DNA from: Scytonematopsis contorta HA4267-MV1
GTDB lineage: Bacteria; Cyanobacteriota; Cyanobacteriia; Cyanobacteriales; Nostocaceae
Length of the DNA stretch: 64,000 bases
Reading direction: 5' to 3'
Assembly (NCBI GenBank): GCA_019359035.1
Contig: JAHHIC010000060.1
Span: forward strand, 1-64,000
The position numbers and the translations under genes were made by a program. The stretch's first letter is position 1; the number at the start of each line of letters is the position of its first letter. Below are positions 1 to 8,166 of this stretch, one piece after another. The notes under the pieces were generated by a model. That model searched no databases. It was given only the letters and a program-made list of their open reading frames with translations, and was not told the DNA's origin.

Positions 1-86
1 TTTTCCCAATCCGAGTTGGGAATCTCAATTCCGTAAAAGATGCACAGAGTATCCATGCCTCTCAATCTACCACCAATTTGTACCTA

Positions 87-635
87 TTAGATGCGGTAAC
101 CAAAAAAATCCTGTGAACGGTTACATATAATCACCAAACAAAAAATAGCAAATATTCCTTCTCCTAATATTTCTGATATCCATGCAATATTGTCTTCTAT
201 TTGTTCGACATCATCGCGAAAATAGCTAATAATTTCACCCTGAGATACGGTTGTTTCTGCCTCTTGATTAACAACCTTTGGCTGTGCTGTAGGATTTTGA
301 AATAGGCTATCTAACAAATTGTGTCGCAGTAGCGACCGCATGAGAAAGCGGTGCTGTGTTTTGGTAATTCGTCCTGCAAATAAAACTACTATATGTCCTA
401 AATTCAATGCTAATAATAATGCAATTAAAGCTAGAGGTGATAACCCAAATTTTGCGTTGTTTGTCAAACTATTGAAAAACTCTCGGATAATCAATCCAGG
501 AATGACAGGCAAGCCCATAATTAAAATCCAGTAGATACTATCAAGGATATATAATTTTGGTTTGTAACAAATCAGTTGCCATAATAATTTCCAATATTGT
601 CCTTTTTTCGCAAAGAAATAGTTAAGCATTTTCAA
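87..635 (-). pseudogene. ABC exporter membrane-domain fragment (N-terminal)
   Basis: The 182 codons encode the start of an ABC-exporter half-transporter: a cytoplasmic lead-in, two to three hydrophobic segments (about residues 30-55, 65-90 and 150-170), and the polar loop typical of type IV exporters (RDDVEQIEDNIAWI). It stops after about 170 recognisable residues and ends in an unrelated tail (NRSQDFFGYRI). The rest of the membrane domain and the whole ATPase domain are missing, where the family has about 580 residues. It lies 11 bp downstream of another exporter's ATPase fragment, as in the paired exporter genes often found near cyanobacterial siderophore clusters. I infer a deletion or insertion remnant; a siderophore or peptide export role for the parent gene is only contextual. 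Confidence 0.75.
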
Positions 636-646
636 AACAAAATAAA

Positions 647-1162
647 TTAATAATCTGTTAAACTAGCCTGCAATAAATGGTAAAAACGCGATTGAGGATT
701 TTTAGCTAGTTTTTCGCGTTGACCATATTCACTAACTCGACCTTGTTCTAAAATTAAGATTTGATTTGCCTTTTGTACAGTAGCTAAACGATGAGCAATA
801 ATAATACCTGTACGCCCAGTAAATAACCTGTCTACAGCTTTTTCTATTAGTTTGTCTGTTATGGGGTCAAGGCGAGAAGAGGCTTCATCTAAAATCACTA
901 ACCCAGGGTTTTTGAGAAAAACGCGAGTAAAAGCAAGTAATTGTGCCTGTCCAGCAGATAAACCGCTACTATCTGGTCCCAAATTTGTATCTAAGCCTTG
1001 GGGTAATGAATATAACCATGTTGAGAGTCCCAATATTTCTAAGGTCTCATAGATACGTTCGTCGTTGATATTCTGGTTAAAAAAGGTGAGATTGTTACGA
1101 ACTGTAGTTTGAAATAGTTGTACATCCTGAGTAACTAATCCCACTTTTTGCGGTAAATCTAT
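647..1162 (-). pseudogene. ABC exporter ATPase-domain fragment (C-terminal)
   Basis: This encodes the second half of an ABC ATPase: Q-loop (VTQDVQLFQ), a signature variant (LSAGQAQLLAF), Walker B (LVILDEASSRLD) and H-loop (IIAHRLATV). Walker A and the entire membrane domain are absent. Reading upstream of the apparent start, the frame stays open for six more codons (IDLPQK) that fit the exporter family. The homology then ends abruptly against the broken binding-protein gene, so a deletion has joined two genes here. It cannot work as an ATPase without Walker A. The parent was probably the first of two adjacent half-exporters. Confidence 0.8.
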
Positions 1163-1410
1163 TATGCTATAACATTTGCCAAGGTAGTGTGAGCTAGAAC
1201 AACAATACGTTGGGGTTTTTGGGGAACATAAGTTTCTCCCATCGCATGTTTCACCAAGCGGAAATTCTTTATTGTTTGCAAACTGGGTATATTTTTACTA
1301 TCTGGAGTAAAATTTTGCTTAGGATTAATTCCACAACCAATTATTATCAAAAATACCATCATTAAGATGAAATAGAACTGAGGTGTAATTTTGATATACT
1401 TGAATTTCAT
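1162..1410 (-). pseudogene. Iron-siderophore binding lipoprotein, N-terminal fragment
   Basis: The 82-residue product has a signal peptide and lipobox-like cysteine (LIIIGCG, about residue 26). It then shows the segment that opens periplasmic ferric-siderophore binding proteins of the FecB/FatB type (VKHAMGETYVPQKPQRIVVL), the same motif as in the intact gene at 7163-8158. The reading frame ends after LANVIA, at the junction with ABC-exporter sequence, so about 75% of the protein is missing. It lies downstream of the TonB receptor at 1524-4181 on the same strand, the position the intact homologue holds relative to the other receptor. It is a dead remnant of the module's third gene. Confidence 0.85.
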
Positions 1411-1491
1411 TTTGAGTAATACACCTATATTATTAAATTCGGCTTTAATATCTAATTCATTTGTGAATTTATAAAAATCGAATTATTTACC

Positions 1492-1511
1492 CCTCCTGAT
1501 GAAGCAGGAGG
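1492..1511 (-). terminator. Hairpin downstream of TonB receptor gene
   Basis: A 7-bp perfect stem (CCTCCTG/CAGGAGG) with a 6-nt loop lies 12 bp beyond the stop of the receptor gene. On the minus strand it is followed by an AT-rich stretch but not by a clean run of U, so it is a weak candidate for an intrinsic terminator. Confidence 0.4.
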
Positions 1512-1523
1512 AGTTGAGATGTA

Positions 1524-4181
1524 TCACCAGCTAATTCGATAGGCAGCGCTAAAAGTTCTGCCTTCTCCGGCATAATTTAATGGGTCATAAAAGGGAGCAG
1601 TAGCTTGCGAAGAAACTGGGAAGTAGTAATTATTAAATAAGTTTCGGATGCTAAGTTGTAACTCTCCTTGTCCTATTTTAATACTACCGATGTAATCTAC
1701 CGTCAGGTATTCGTTAATTTCTTTACCATCCACACCTTCCAAGAAGGCGCGATTACGGTTTCCGGAATATAAAAATTGCAAACGATTCCGCCACCCTGGT
1801 GTTGTTTGATGCTCAATGTAGGCTGTTAGTTTGAGGGGATTGACAACACCACTACCCAATGCAAGAAACTTACCATCCTCATCCTCGTCGTTTTCACCCT
1901 CTAACCAACCAATTGTACTACCCAGTCTTAACGTTTTTGTTGGTTGCCAATCCAAAGTACCTTCAATACCATAAGTTCGTTGAGGTGAGCGAACGTTTCT
2001 CAGTGTTCCATCGTTATTATATACAACCCCAAATCCTAAATCAGACTTGCTATAAAATCCTGATAAAGAAGCCTGAACATTATTCCAATTACCTCGGATG
2101 CCAATTTCGTAATTATCTACATCTACAGGAGTGGTAATATCTGTTTTTGAGAGACTGACAAAATTTTCGGGTGGATTTCGTAGAATTCTACCAATATCTG
2201 GGAAAGAGAACCCTTGGGAAAAGCTAGCAAAAACACTGACTTCATCAGTAATATTGTAAATAGCACCAAAGTTAAACAAAAAATCATCAGCTGTTAAACT
2301 TCCACCTTGAATATCTCTCGGTGGTTCGGTGCTATACAAGTCAAAAGCTGCGTAGTCAGCGACATTTGCATTCAAGTTTACATACCTTACGCCACCATTG
2401 ATAGTAAAGTTATCGCCCAATTTTGTTTGCAACTGAGCGAATAAACCTAAATCAGAGAAGGTATAGGGTGGTATGAAGGTAACTTCATCAATTTTACGAA
2501 AAATCCGTCCGCCACTAGCATCAAATTCTACCGTATCAAACAGCGAAGCATTTTGAAAAATACGTTGGTAATCGTAATCTACACCCCAAAGTAGGCTAAA
2601 GGTTTTATTCTGGTTAAACGGTGTTTCAATCTGGAGTCGTCCACCGAACTGTTCAGTTTCCCCACTTTGGTCGGAAATCGTTGTCCCACCAAATAGACGA
2701 TTGTCATAAGGTAAAAAGCCCCCTGCGGAAAATTGGCGATAAAAAAGCTGTCCCTGTAGCTTACTACCCAAAAGATTCTCATGAGAATAACTCAGAGTAG
2801 TGTTGGTAGTAATGAATTCAAACCCATCCTTATAGCCAATAATCTGGGTTCCTTCAGGTATTCTTCGCAAACGCCCCTTTTGAATTCCAGGAATTTCAGA
2901 GGTACTTTCATCACTGGTAAAGTTAGTATCCTGTGACAAACGGGAATGATTGAATCTTAACTGTAAACGTTGTTGCTCGCTCAAATTTACGCCGATATTA
3001 ACTAATGCATTAATAGTTGTGGTATCGTCGTAGCCTTGGTTATTAGCAACACGCGAGCCGACTGCATCATAGAATGCGCCTTGTCCTACGATTGAAAAGC
3101 TACCGATATAATCAAAATCACCTTCAGCTCCAGCAATTTGGTATAGCAAGTTACTACCAAAGCTGTTTTCAGAGTTAGTTAAAGACGTATTCGCGCCGAT
3201 TTCAACAGTTGAGGTTAGCTTATTCTTGCTCGGTTTACGGGTGATGATATTAATTAATCCTCCCGTTGCTTGTCCTCCGTAAATGGCATTAGCACCACTA
3301 ATTACTTCGATACGCTCAATATTTTCTGGGTCAAGACCTGCTAGTTGAGCAGTAAAAGTTTGATTGTTATTAGTATTTTGAGGAACACCGTCAATCAAAA
3401 TCGAAGCTTCCCGTCCCCGCAAATTGATACTACCAACACGACTATTGGGAGGAGCAGCTCCTGGAATCAATAGTGGCAGAATATCTGTGATGTTCTGCGT
3501 TAGCTGTGCTTGTTGTTCAATCTGTTCGCGGGTAATTACGGTGACAGAGCGTGGGATATTTTCCAGTGTTTCCTCTGTCCGCGTTGCTGTCACGACTAAT
3601 TCAATTGGCTCGTCCGCTTCTGCTGATGGTTGTTCCGATGGGGTTTGGGTTTGTGGTGTTTCCGTCACTGCAAAAATTAATCCTGCATCATCATCAAATA
3701 GCTCAACCGTGGGTAATGCTTTCTCACCTACTACCGTCACCCGCACAGTATTTTCGTCAATATTTGTGACTGTTATTTCCGTAATTCCCGATATAGGCTT
3801 TTCCGAGCGATATGTAAAAGAATCTCCGTTAGGTAATCGCAACTGCCCGCCTGTGATATCGGCAATAAAATTATTACCCGTACTGCGATTGGCAACCCGT
3901 AGTTTATCCCCAAGGCTTGTCTCTAAAATTACCTCCACTCCTTTCTCGGTAGGATTTGCTTTGACGACCGTAATTAGAGCAATATTCCCTTGGGTGGGGT
4001 TTAATGTAGGTCTTTGTGCCAAAGTTCGAGCGCTCGTGACAGGAACTTCGATGTCACTCAGGAGAGGAATATTTTTACTGATTTCCTCTTCTCCCACTTC
4101 CTTTGCTGTCGCGGGAGTCACGAGCAAAAAAGCCAGCGAGCTAGTCAGCAGTAGGCTCTGAAACAATTTATCTAATTTCAT
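1524..4181 (-). CDS. AMIN-domain TonB-dependent siderophore receptor
   Basis: Outer-membrane active transporter that would take up a ferric siderophore or similar chelate using TonB energy. The 885-residue product has a signal peptide (1-26, cleavage near ATA). An AMIN-like beta domain follows (about 60-170; GVEVILET, TVELFDDDAGLIFAV), as is characteristic of cyanobacterial receptors. Next comes a TonB-box/plug region (about 190-325; ELVVTATRTEETLENIPRSV, LNLRG-like INLRGRE, ISGANAIYGG) and a 22-strand-type barrel ending in an aromatic residue (AYRISW). The plug resembles BtuB/CirA-type rather than FhuA-type receptors. The gene lies 141 bp downstream of an AraC-type regulator on the same strand, the usual arrangement for ligand-induced receptors. 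The neighbouring binding protein is broken, so this receptor would depend on a periplasmic protein encoded elsewhere. Substrate not determinable. Confidence 0.93.
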   Translation of the reverse strand: MKLDKLFQSLLLTSSLAFLLVTPATAKEVGEEEISKNIPLLSDIEVPVTSARTLAQRPTLNPTQGNIALITVVKANPTEKGVEVILETSLGDKLRVANRSTGNNFIADITGGQLRLPNGDSFTYRSEKPISGITEITVTNIDENTVRVTVVGEKALPTVELFDDDAGLIFAVTETPQTQTPSEQPSAEADEPIELVVTATRTEETLENIPRSVTVITREQIEQQAQLTQNITDILPLLIPGAAPPNSRVGSINLRGREASILIDGVPQNTNNNQTFTAQLAGLDPENIERIEVISGANAIYGGQATGGLINIITRKPSKNKLTSTVEIGANTSLTNSENSFGSNLLYQIAGAEGDFDYIGSFSIVGQGAFYDAVGSRVANNQGYDDTTTINALVNIGVNLSEQQRLQLRFNHSRLSQDTNFTSDESTSEIPGIQKGRLRRIPEGTQIIGYKDGFEFITTNTTLSYSHENLLGSKLQGQLFYRQFSAGGFLPYDNRLFGGTTISDQSGETEQFGGRLQIETPFNQNKTFSLLWGVDYDYQRIFQNASLFDTVEFDASGGRIFRKIDEVTFIPPYTFSDLGLFAQLQTKLGDNFTINGGVRYVNLNANVADYAAFDLYSTEPPRDIQGGSLTADDFLFNFGAIYNITDEVSVFASFSQGFSFPDIGRILRNPPENFVSLSKTDITTPVDVDNYEIGIRGNWNNVQASLSGFYSKSDLGFGVVYNNDGTLRNVRSPQRTYGIEGTLDWQPTKTLRLGSTIGWLEGENDEDEDGKFLALGSGVVNPLKLTAYIEHQTTPGWRNRLQFLYSGNRNRAFLEGVDGKEINEYLTVDYIGSIKIGQGELQLSIRNLFNNYYFPVSSQATAPFYDPLNYAGEGRTFSAAYRISW

Positions 4182-4322
4182 TTATTTTCCCAGTGGAATA
4201 TAGTGCTACTTGCCCGTAAGCAACAAACCATAGTCTTATTAGTAAGTCTTGTCAGTAAGTTTACGGGAATTAGAGGGAAAACTAAAGCTGGAAATGTTCT
4301 CCAAACGAAATTTTTCGGTTCT

Positions 4323-5318
4323 TTAAACGGAATTTTTTTGAGAATAAGCACTGGGACTCGTGCCAAACTTTTTACGAAAAGCTGTCATAAAAGCACTGCG
4401 ACTAGCATAGCCTACAGATTGAGCAACTTGATTTACTGTTAACTTTGCGTCCAAAAGTAATTCTTTCGCTCTTTCCATACGGTAGTTATGTAAATAACCA
4501 AAGACTGTTGTACCAAATATTTGCTGAAAACCCTTTTTCAAGGTGCAATCATTCAGCTTTACTTGTCGTGCTAACGCTATTAATGTGGGCGGATTAGTAA
4601 AATTACTAATGAGAATATCTCTTGCCTGATAAATACTATCGATTTGTTGCGGTTTGAGAGTAATATTTGCATCTATGGTTCGGGAATCTTGCAAATCTTC
4701 CAAGCGTAGCGCCATTAATTCTAATACTTTAGCCTCTAAATAAAGTTGCCTTGTTAAAGCTTGATAGGGACAATTCAAAATTTGTTGCAATATTGTTTGC
4801 ATTTGCGGTGTTGTCCTGCCGATTTCAAAGTAATTTATATCGCTATTAGCTTGCTCAATGATTTCTCGAAAATTCACAGGTAATTTATCTAAATGGGATA
4901 ACACCAAATTTTCAAATAAAGAATATTCAATATGAATATCCAATTTTAAAATTCTTTCTTGGGCTTGCCATTCCTTCCAACCACCTTCACCAGTATCTAC
5001 TTCGAGTGCTACAAAATTTTGACCTTTTCTTAAATCTACACCAGCATTATGACCCAAAATACTAAAACCTAATTCTAAAAAAGTGCAAGGTTGAGTTTGG
5101 GCAGTTTCGATAACTAAATTTTCTTGCAACTTATAATCATCTATCAAAAGAGAAATTCCTGGGCGCAAATGAAACCAACGTCTATAACCATGACTCGTCC
5201 CTTTGGGGTCATTTATCTGATATTCGTAAGTTTTTAGTTGAAAATGACTGTTATTATCTAATGGGTTTGCTGGTAATAAATGATGACAATCTACTGATTC
5301 TTGTAAAACAAGGGTCAT
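4323..5318 (-). CDS. AraC-family (PchR-like) transcriptional regulator
   Basis: 331 residues. The C-terminal about 100 residues form the double helix-turn-helix of AraC proteins (LTVNQVAQSVGYASRSAFM, then FRKKFGTSPSAY). The N-terminal 200 residues match the ligand-binding half found in PchR-like cyanobacterial regulators and in the paralogue at 10995-11987. PchR activates siderophore receptor genes when the ferri-siderophore is present. Here the gene directly precedes the receptor at 1524-4181 on the same strand, so it is most likely that receptor's activator. ATG is chosen because it gives full family length. The 60-codon open frame overlapping its 3' end is a shadow. Confidence 0.92.
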   Translation of the reverse strand: MTLVLQESVDCHHLLPANPLDNNSHFQLKTYEYQINDPKGTSHGYRRWFHLRPGISLLIDDYKLQENLVIETAQTQPCTFLELGFSILGHNAGVDLRKGQNFVALEVDTGEGGWKEWQAQERILKLDIHIEYSLFENLVLSHLDKLPVNFREIIEQANSDINYFEIGRTTPQMQTILQQILNCPYQALTRQLYLEAKVLELMALRLEDLQDSRTIDANITLKPQQIDSIYQARDILISNFTNPPTLIALARQVKLNDCTLKKGFQQIFGTTVFGYLHNYRMERAKELLLDAKLTVNQVAQSVGYASRSAFMTAFRKKFGTSPSAYSQKNSV

Positions 5319-5464
5319 ATGATTTTGGATTGGGATTTATTAAAAAATAGATGAGAAATAATATCATTAATTTAAATTAAATATAGTGTCAAGAGTTACA
5401 GATATTGTTTCAGAGGTGACAAATACTGAATAATGAGTTTCCTGTCCTCTGTCCCCATTCGCCT

Positions 5465-5757
5465 TTAAACAGCTGCATCGTGGTCTGGTAATGTCTTTTC
5501 CACATTTCGCAGTTCTGGAAAACAAAATCCAAGCAAACCGACCAAAAACATGCAAGTAGCATAAATCACATATAGCATTGCTATACCCGCAGCCCTATCG
5601 CTACCATCTTTAAAAGCGTGCTCGCGATTTCCTACATATAATGCTTGCAAGCGATTTTGCCAACCGGGTGTTGTTTGATTTTGGACATATGCTGTTAATT
5701 TAATTGGTGGGACTTCATAGGAACCGCTATCAATAAACCAAATGCGGAAACTAACTG
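5465..5757 (-). pseudogene. Hybrid remnant: TonB-receptor barrel piece joined to MFS transporter C-terminus
   Basis: One open frame of about 97 codons has two unrelated halves. The first (PIKLTAYVQNQTTPGWQNRL, then ALYVGNREHAFKDGSD) matches barrel residues of the intact receptor at 1524-4181, which reads LKLTAYIEHQTTPGWRNRL at the same place. After that it changes without a stop to a hydrophobic segment and charged tail (AMLYVIYATCMFLVGLLGFC, then FPELRNVEKTLPDHDAAV). This looks like the last helix and C-terminus of a major-facilitator transporter. No start codon or signal remains at the 5' end. It is a recombination scar between a third receptor and a transporter gene. The MFS assignment of the second half is by appearance only. 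Confidence 0.7.
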
Positions 5758-6016
5758 AAGAAAAGTTTTAAAAATTACATAACAATTTCAACCTGCTTTA
5801 CTTTGGATAACCAGATGTGGAAATGATGGAATATTTTTACACTAGGATGTCAGAGTGTGAGAACTAGTATGACAATCAGATATTACTTTATGTTAACCTT
5901 CAAGATTAAGCATAGTACTTTATTTAACTGCAAAGTGCTGTATTTTTATTTGCAGGTTGAGCAAGTCTTGGGTAGGTTTTAAATAAATTTTGGATATCAT
6001 ACCATAGTGTTACGTA

Positions 6017-6421
6017 CCTACTTTATTACCATTTGTGCCAGTTCTCCAAAACGGTGCTAATGAAGCGACAATTAAACAAGCACTGCGAGTGATGCGTACC
6101 TCCGAGCAGTTAGAGCAGTTTGACACGCTTTTAGGTTTTTTTGCTAGCTTTATGTTAGATAAGGCGTTAGTTTAAAATATTATGAGGTTGGATATGGCAA
6201 TTTTACAAGAATCTCCTTGGTATCAACAAATTTTAAGTGAAGGTGAGCAAAAGGAGGCTTTTCGCTTTTTAAATCGTCAACTCAATCGAAAATTCGGTAC
6301 CATCGACTCATCAATTATTGAACGTATCCAAGCATTGACAACAGAACAACTTGAAGCGTTAGGAGAAGATTTTATCAATTTCTCGAATATTTCTGATTTA
6401 GAGGCTTGGTTAAATCGATAA
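6017..6421 (+). pseudogene. Rpn/YhgA-type nuclease-transposase C-terminal remnant, copy 1
   Basis: The frame encodes the C-terminal part of the Rpn (PD-(D/E)XK, 'DUF4351') family of recombination-promoting nucleases: LLPFVPVLQNGANEATIKQA, MRTSEQLEQFDTLLGFF, LDMAILQESPWYQQILSEGE. It ends with a DUF4351-like tail (LNRKFGTIDSSIIERI, LTTEQLEALGEDFI). The N-terminal nuclease domain is absent. An in-frame TAA at 6173-6175 interrupts it where the tandem copy has CAA, so this is a nonsense mutation. It is very similar to the copy starting 6580 over the first 80 codons but has a different C-terminal tail. Confidence 0.75.
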
Positions 6422-6453
6422 TCAAAAGTTTAACTTTAAATTGTTAATTTTTC

Positions 6454-6482
6454 GGTCAAAGTTTTTATCTTTGACCTTTTTT
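6454..6482 (+). terminator. Intrinsic terminator after Rpn remnant
   Basis: An 8-bp perfect stem (GGTCAAAG/CTTTGACC) with a 7-nt loop is followed at once by six T residues on the plus strand, the classical intrinsic terminator form. It lies 33 bp beyond the stop of the Rpn remnant. Confidence 0.8.
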
Positions 6483-6579
6483 AAACTTATTCCAGCTTAC
6501 CATGAGATTTGTATTTTTTGATGACATAGCAGTTAGCAAAAATCTTTGATACTCAAAGTCCTAAACATAAAACACCTAA

Positions 6580-6996
6580 GTGCCCACTTTACTACCATTT
6601 GTGCCAGTTCTTCAAAACGGCGTCAATGAAGCGACAATTACACAAGCACTGCGAGTGATGCGTACCTCCGAGCAGTTAGAGCAGTTTGACACGCTTTTAG
6701 GTTTTTTTGCTAGCTTTATGTTAGATAAGGCGTTAGTTCAAAACATTATGAGGTTGGATATGGCAATTTTACAAGAATCTCCTTGGTATCAACAAATTTT
6801 AAGTGAAGGTGAGCAGCAGGGTGAAAAACGCGGTATCCTAGCTGCGATTGAGCTGGGGCTAGAGTTAAAATTCGGCACCGATGCATTGGAGTTAATGGAA
6901 TCTGTTTTTGAGGTTCAAGATTTAGAAAAGCTTAAAGTGATTAAAAATGCGATTAAGAGTATAAACACCTTGGATGAATTGCGACAATTAATTTAA
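6580..6996 (+). pseudogene. Rpn/YhgA-type nuclease-transposase C-terminal remnant, copy 2
   Basis: 138 codons from a GTG start. It corresponds to the C-terminal part of an Rpn-family nuclease (VPVLQNGVNEATITQALRVM, LDMAILQESPWYQQILSEGE) followed by EQQGEKRGILAAIELGLELK, a charged helical tail. The catalytic N-terminal domain (about 150 residues) is missing, so the protein cannot be a nuclease. Unlike copy 1 it has no internal stop and carries a different tail, so the two tandem copies come from diverged paralogues or were recombined. No ribosome-binding site is convincing. Confidence 0.7.
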
Positions 6997-7162
6997 TAAA
7001 TTTAGTGCGTGAAAACTTAAATATATCTTCACACACTATTTTAATATATCAAGCATTAGTTCAAAGTAATTGGAATATTAAATACGGCATTAGAAGATTC
7101 TTGTAATTTTTGCTACCTCATCTTCAAGTATATTTCAAAAATAAAATAGTAATCATATAGAA

Positions 7163-8158
7163 TTAGCGTTGGTTAACGAGGTACTTAAATAAGTCATCAA
7201 GGATGGCATTAATCGCAAAAATATCTGAACTATGCCAATGCATACCTACAACATAAACTTTATTTTTTTTTAAAACTTCAAGTTGCGCCCACAAAGGACT
7301 TTGTTTAAGTTTATTTAAAGTCTTCTTATCATCTTCCCTTTCCCAAGATGCAAAGAAGAGAACATCACCATCAATATCAGATATTTTTTCTTTAGATATA
7401 TTTTCTATATAGAAAAAATCTCCTCTCTGTGATTTTGGGCGTTGCAGACCAATATCCCTCAAAATTGACCCAGAAAAATGCTTTTCTCCATAAGACCAAA
7501 TGCCGTATTCTGAAGATGTATTTGCAATAGATACCTCCATAGTTTTGCGGCGATTCTCTTTTGGAGAGCCTGCGCCAATATCCAAAGCTTGCTTAAGTTT
7601 TTCTACCCGTTGCCAATACTTATTTATCAATTGCTTACTAACTTCTTCTTTGCCCAAAATAGCAGCTAGTTCCTCTAACATATCCGTCCAAGGGGGTGAA
7701 GGATAAGGTGTATTGAGTACTACTGTAGGCGCAATATAAGACAACTGTTTGTAAATACCTTTCAACTCAGAACCAGAAATAATTAGGTCTGGTTTCAGTC
7801 TCAAAATCTTTTCTAGGTTTGGGTTATTATATTCTCCAACAGATTCTACTATATCGACTTTACCTTGAAGATATTTTGGAATCGGAAAACCCGGAACATA
7901 AGTCGATGCAATAGGACGGATGCCTAACGCCCAACTATTAGCTAAACTATCCCCTGCGAGAGCTACTACCCGTTGAGGGTTGCGAGGAATGCAGGTGTTA
8001 CCCATGACATGTTTCACGGTTCGGCAATTCTCAAGCGGCTGTTTATAGCTAGTAATACTGGTGTCATGAGTTGTGTTACAAGCTGAAACCAGTATTACTG
8101 TTAAGATACTTAAAAGTATGGGATAGGTGAGGCGTCGCAAAGAAATATTCATGTACAT
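7163..8158 (-). CDS. Iron-siderophore ABC transporter substrate-binding lipoprotein
   Basis: Periplasmic, lipid-anchored receptor that would hand a ferric siderophore from the outer-membrane transporter to an inner-membrane ABC importer. The 331-residue product has a type II signal peptide (lipobox LVSAC, about residues 23-27). The FecB/FatB-like class III binding fold follows: VKHVMGNTCIPRNPQRVVAL near residue 48, the LEKILRLKPDLIISG segment, and a C-terminal lobe (LKQSPLWAQLEVLKKNKVYV). It starts 8 bp after the stop of the receptor at 8167-10812 on the same strand, so they form an operon. No FecC/FecD permease or FecE ATPase occurs in the window, so the importer must be encoded elsewhere. 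The ATG chosen gives MYMNISLRR; the second Met is equally possible. Confidence 0.9.
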   Translation of the reverse strand: MYMNISLRRLTYPILLSILTVILVSACNTTHDTSITSYKQPLENCRTVKHVMGNTCIPRNPQRVVALAGDSLANSWALGIRPIASTYVPGFPIPKYLQGKVDIVESVGEYNNPNLEKILRLKPDLIISGSELKGIYKQLSYIAPTVVLNTPYPSPPWTDMLEELAAILGKEEVSKQLINKYWQRVEKLKQALDIGAGSPKENRRKTMEVSIANTSSEYGIWSYGEKHFSGSILRDIGLQRPKSQRGDFFYIENISKEKISDIDGDVLFFASWEREDDKKTLNKLKQSPLWAQLEVLKKNKVYVVGMHWHSSDIFAINAILDDLFKYLVNQR

Positions 8159-8166
8159 CTAACAAC

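Noticed and set aside
3424-4161. 245-codon plus-strand open frame opposite the TonB-receptor start
   Set aside because: It is the complement of conserved AMIN and plug coding sequence, rich in Val/Ser/Thr runs typical of antisense frames, with no independent features.
4178-4366. 62-codon open frame overlapping the AraC gene end upstream of the TonB receptor
   Set aside because: It lies mostly within the 3' end of the regulator in another frame, shows no signal peptide or domain, and is best explained as a shadow.
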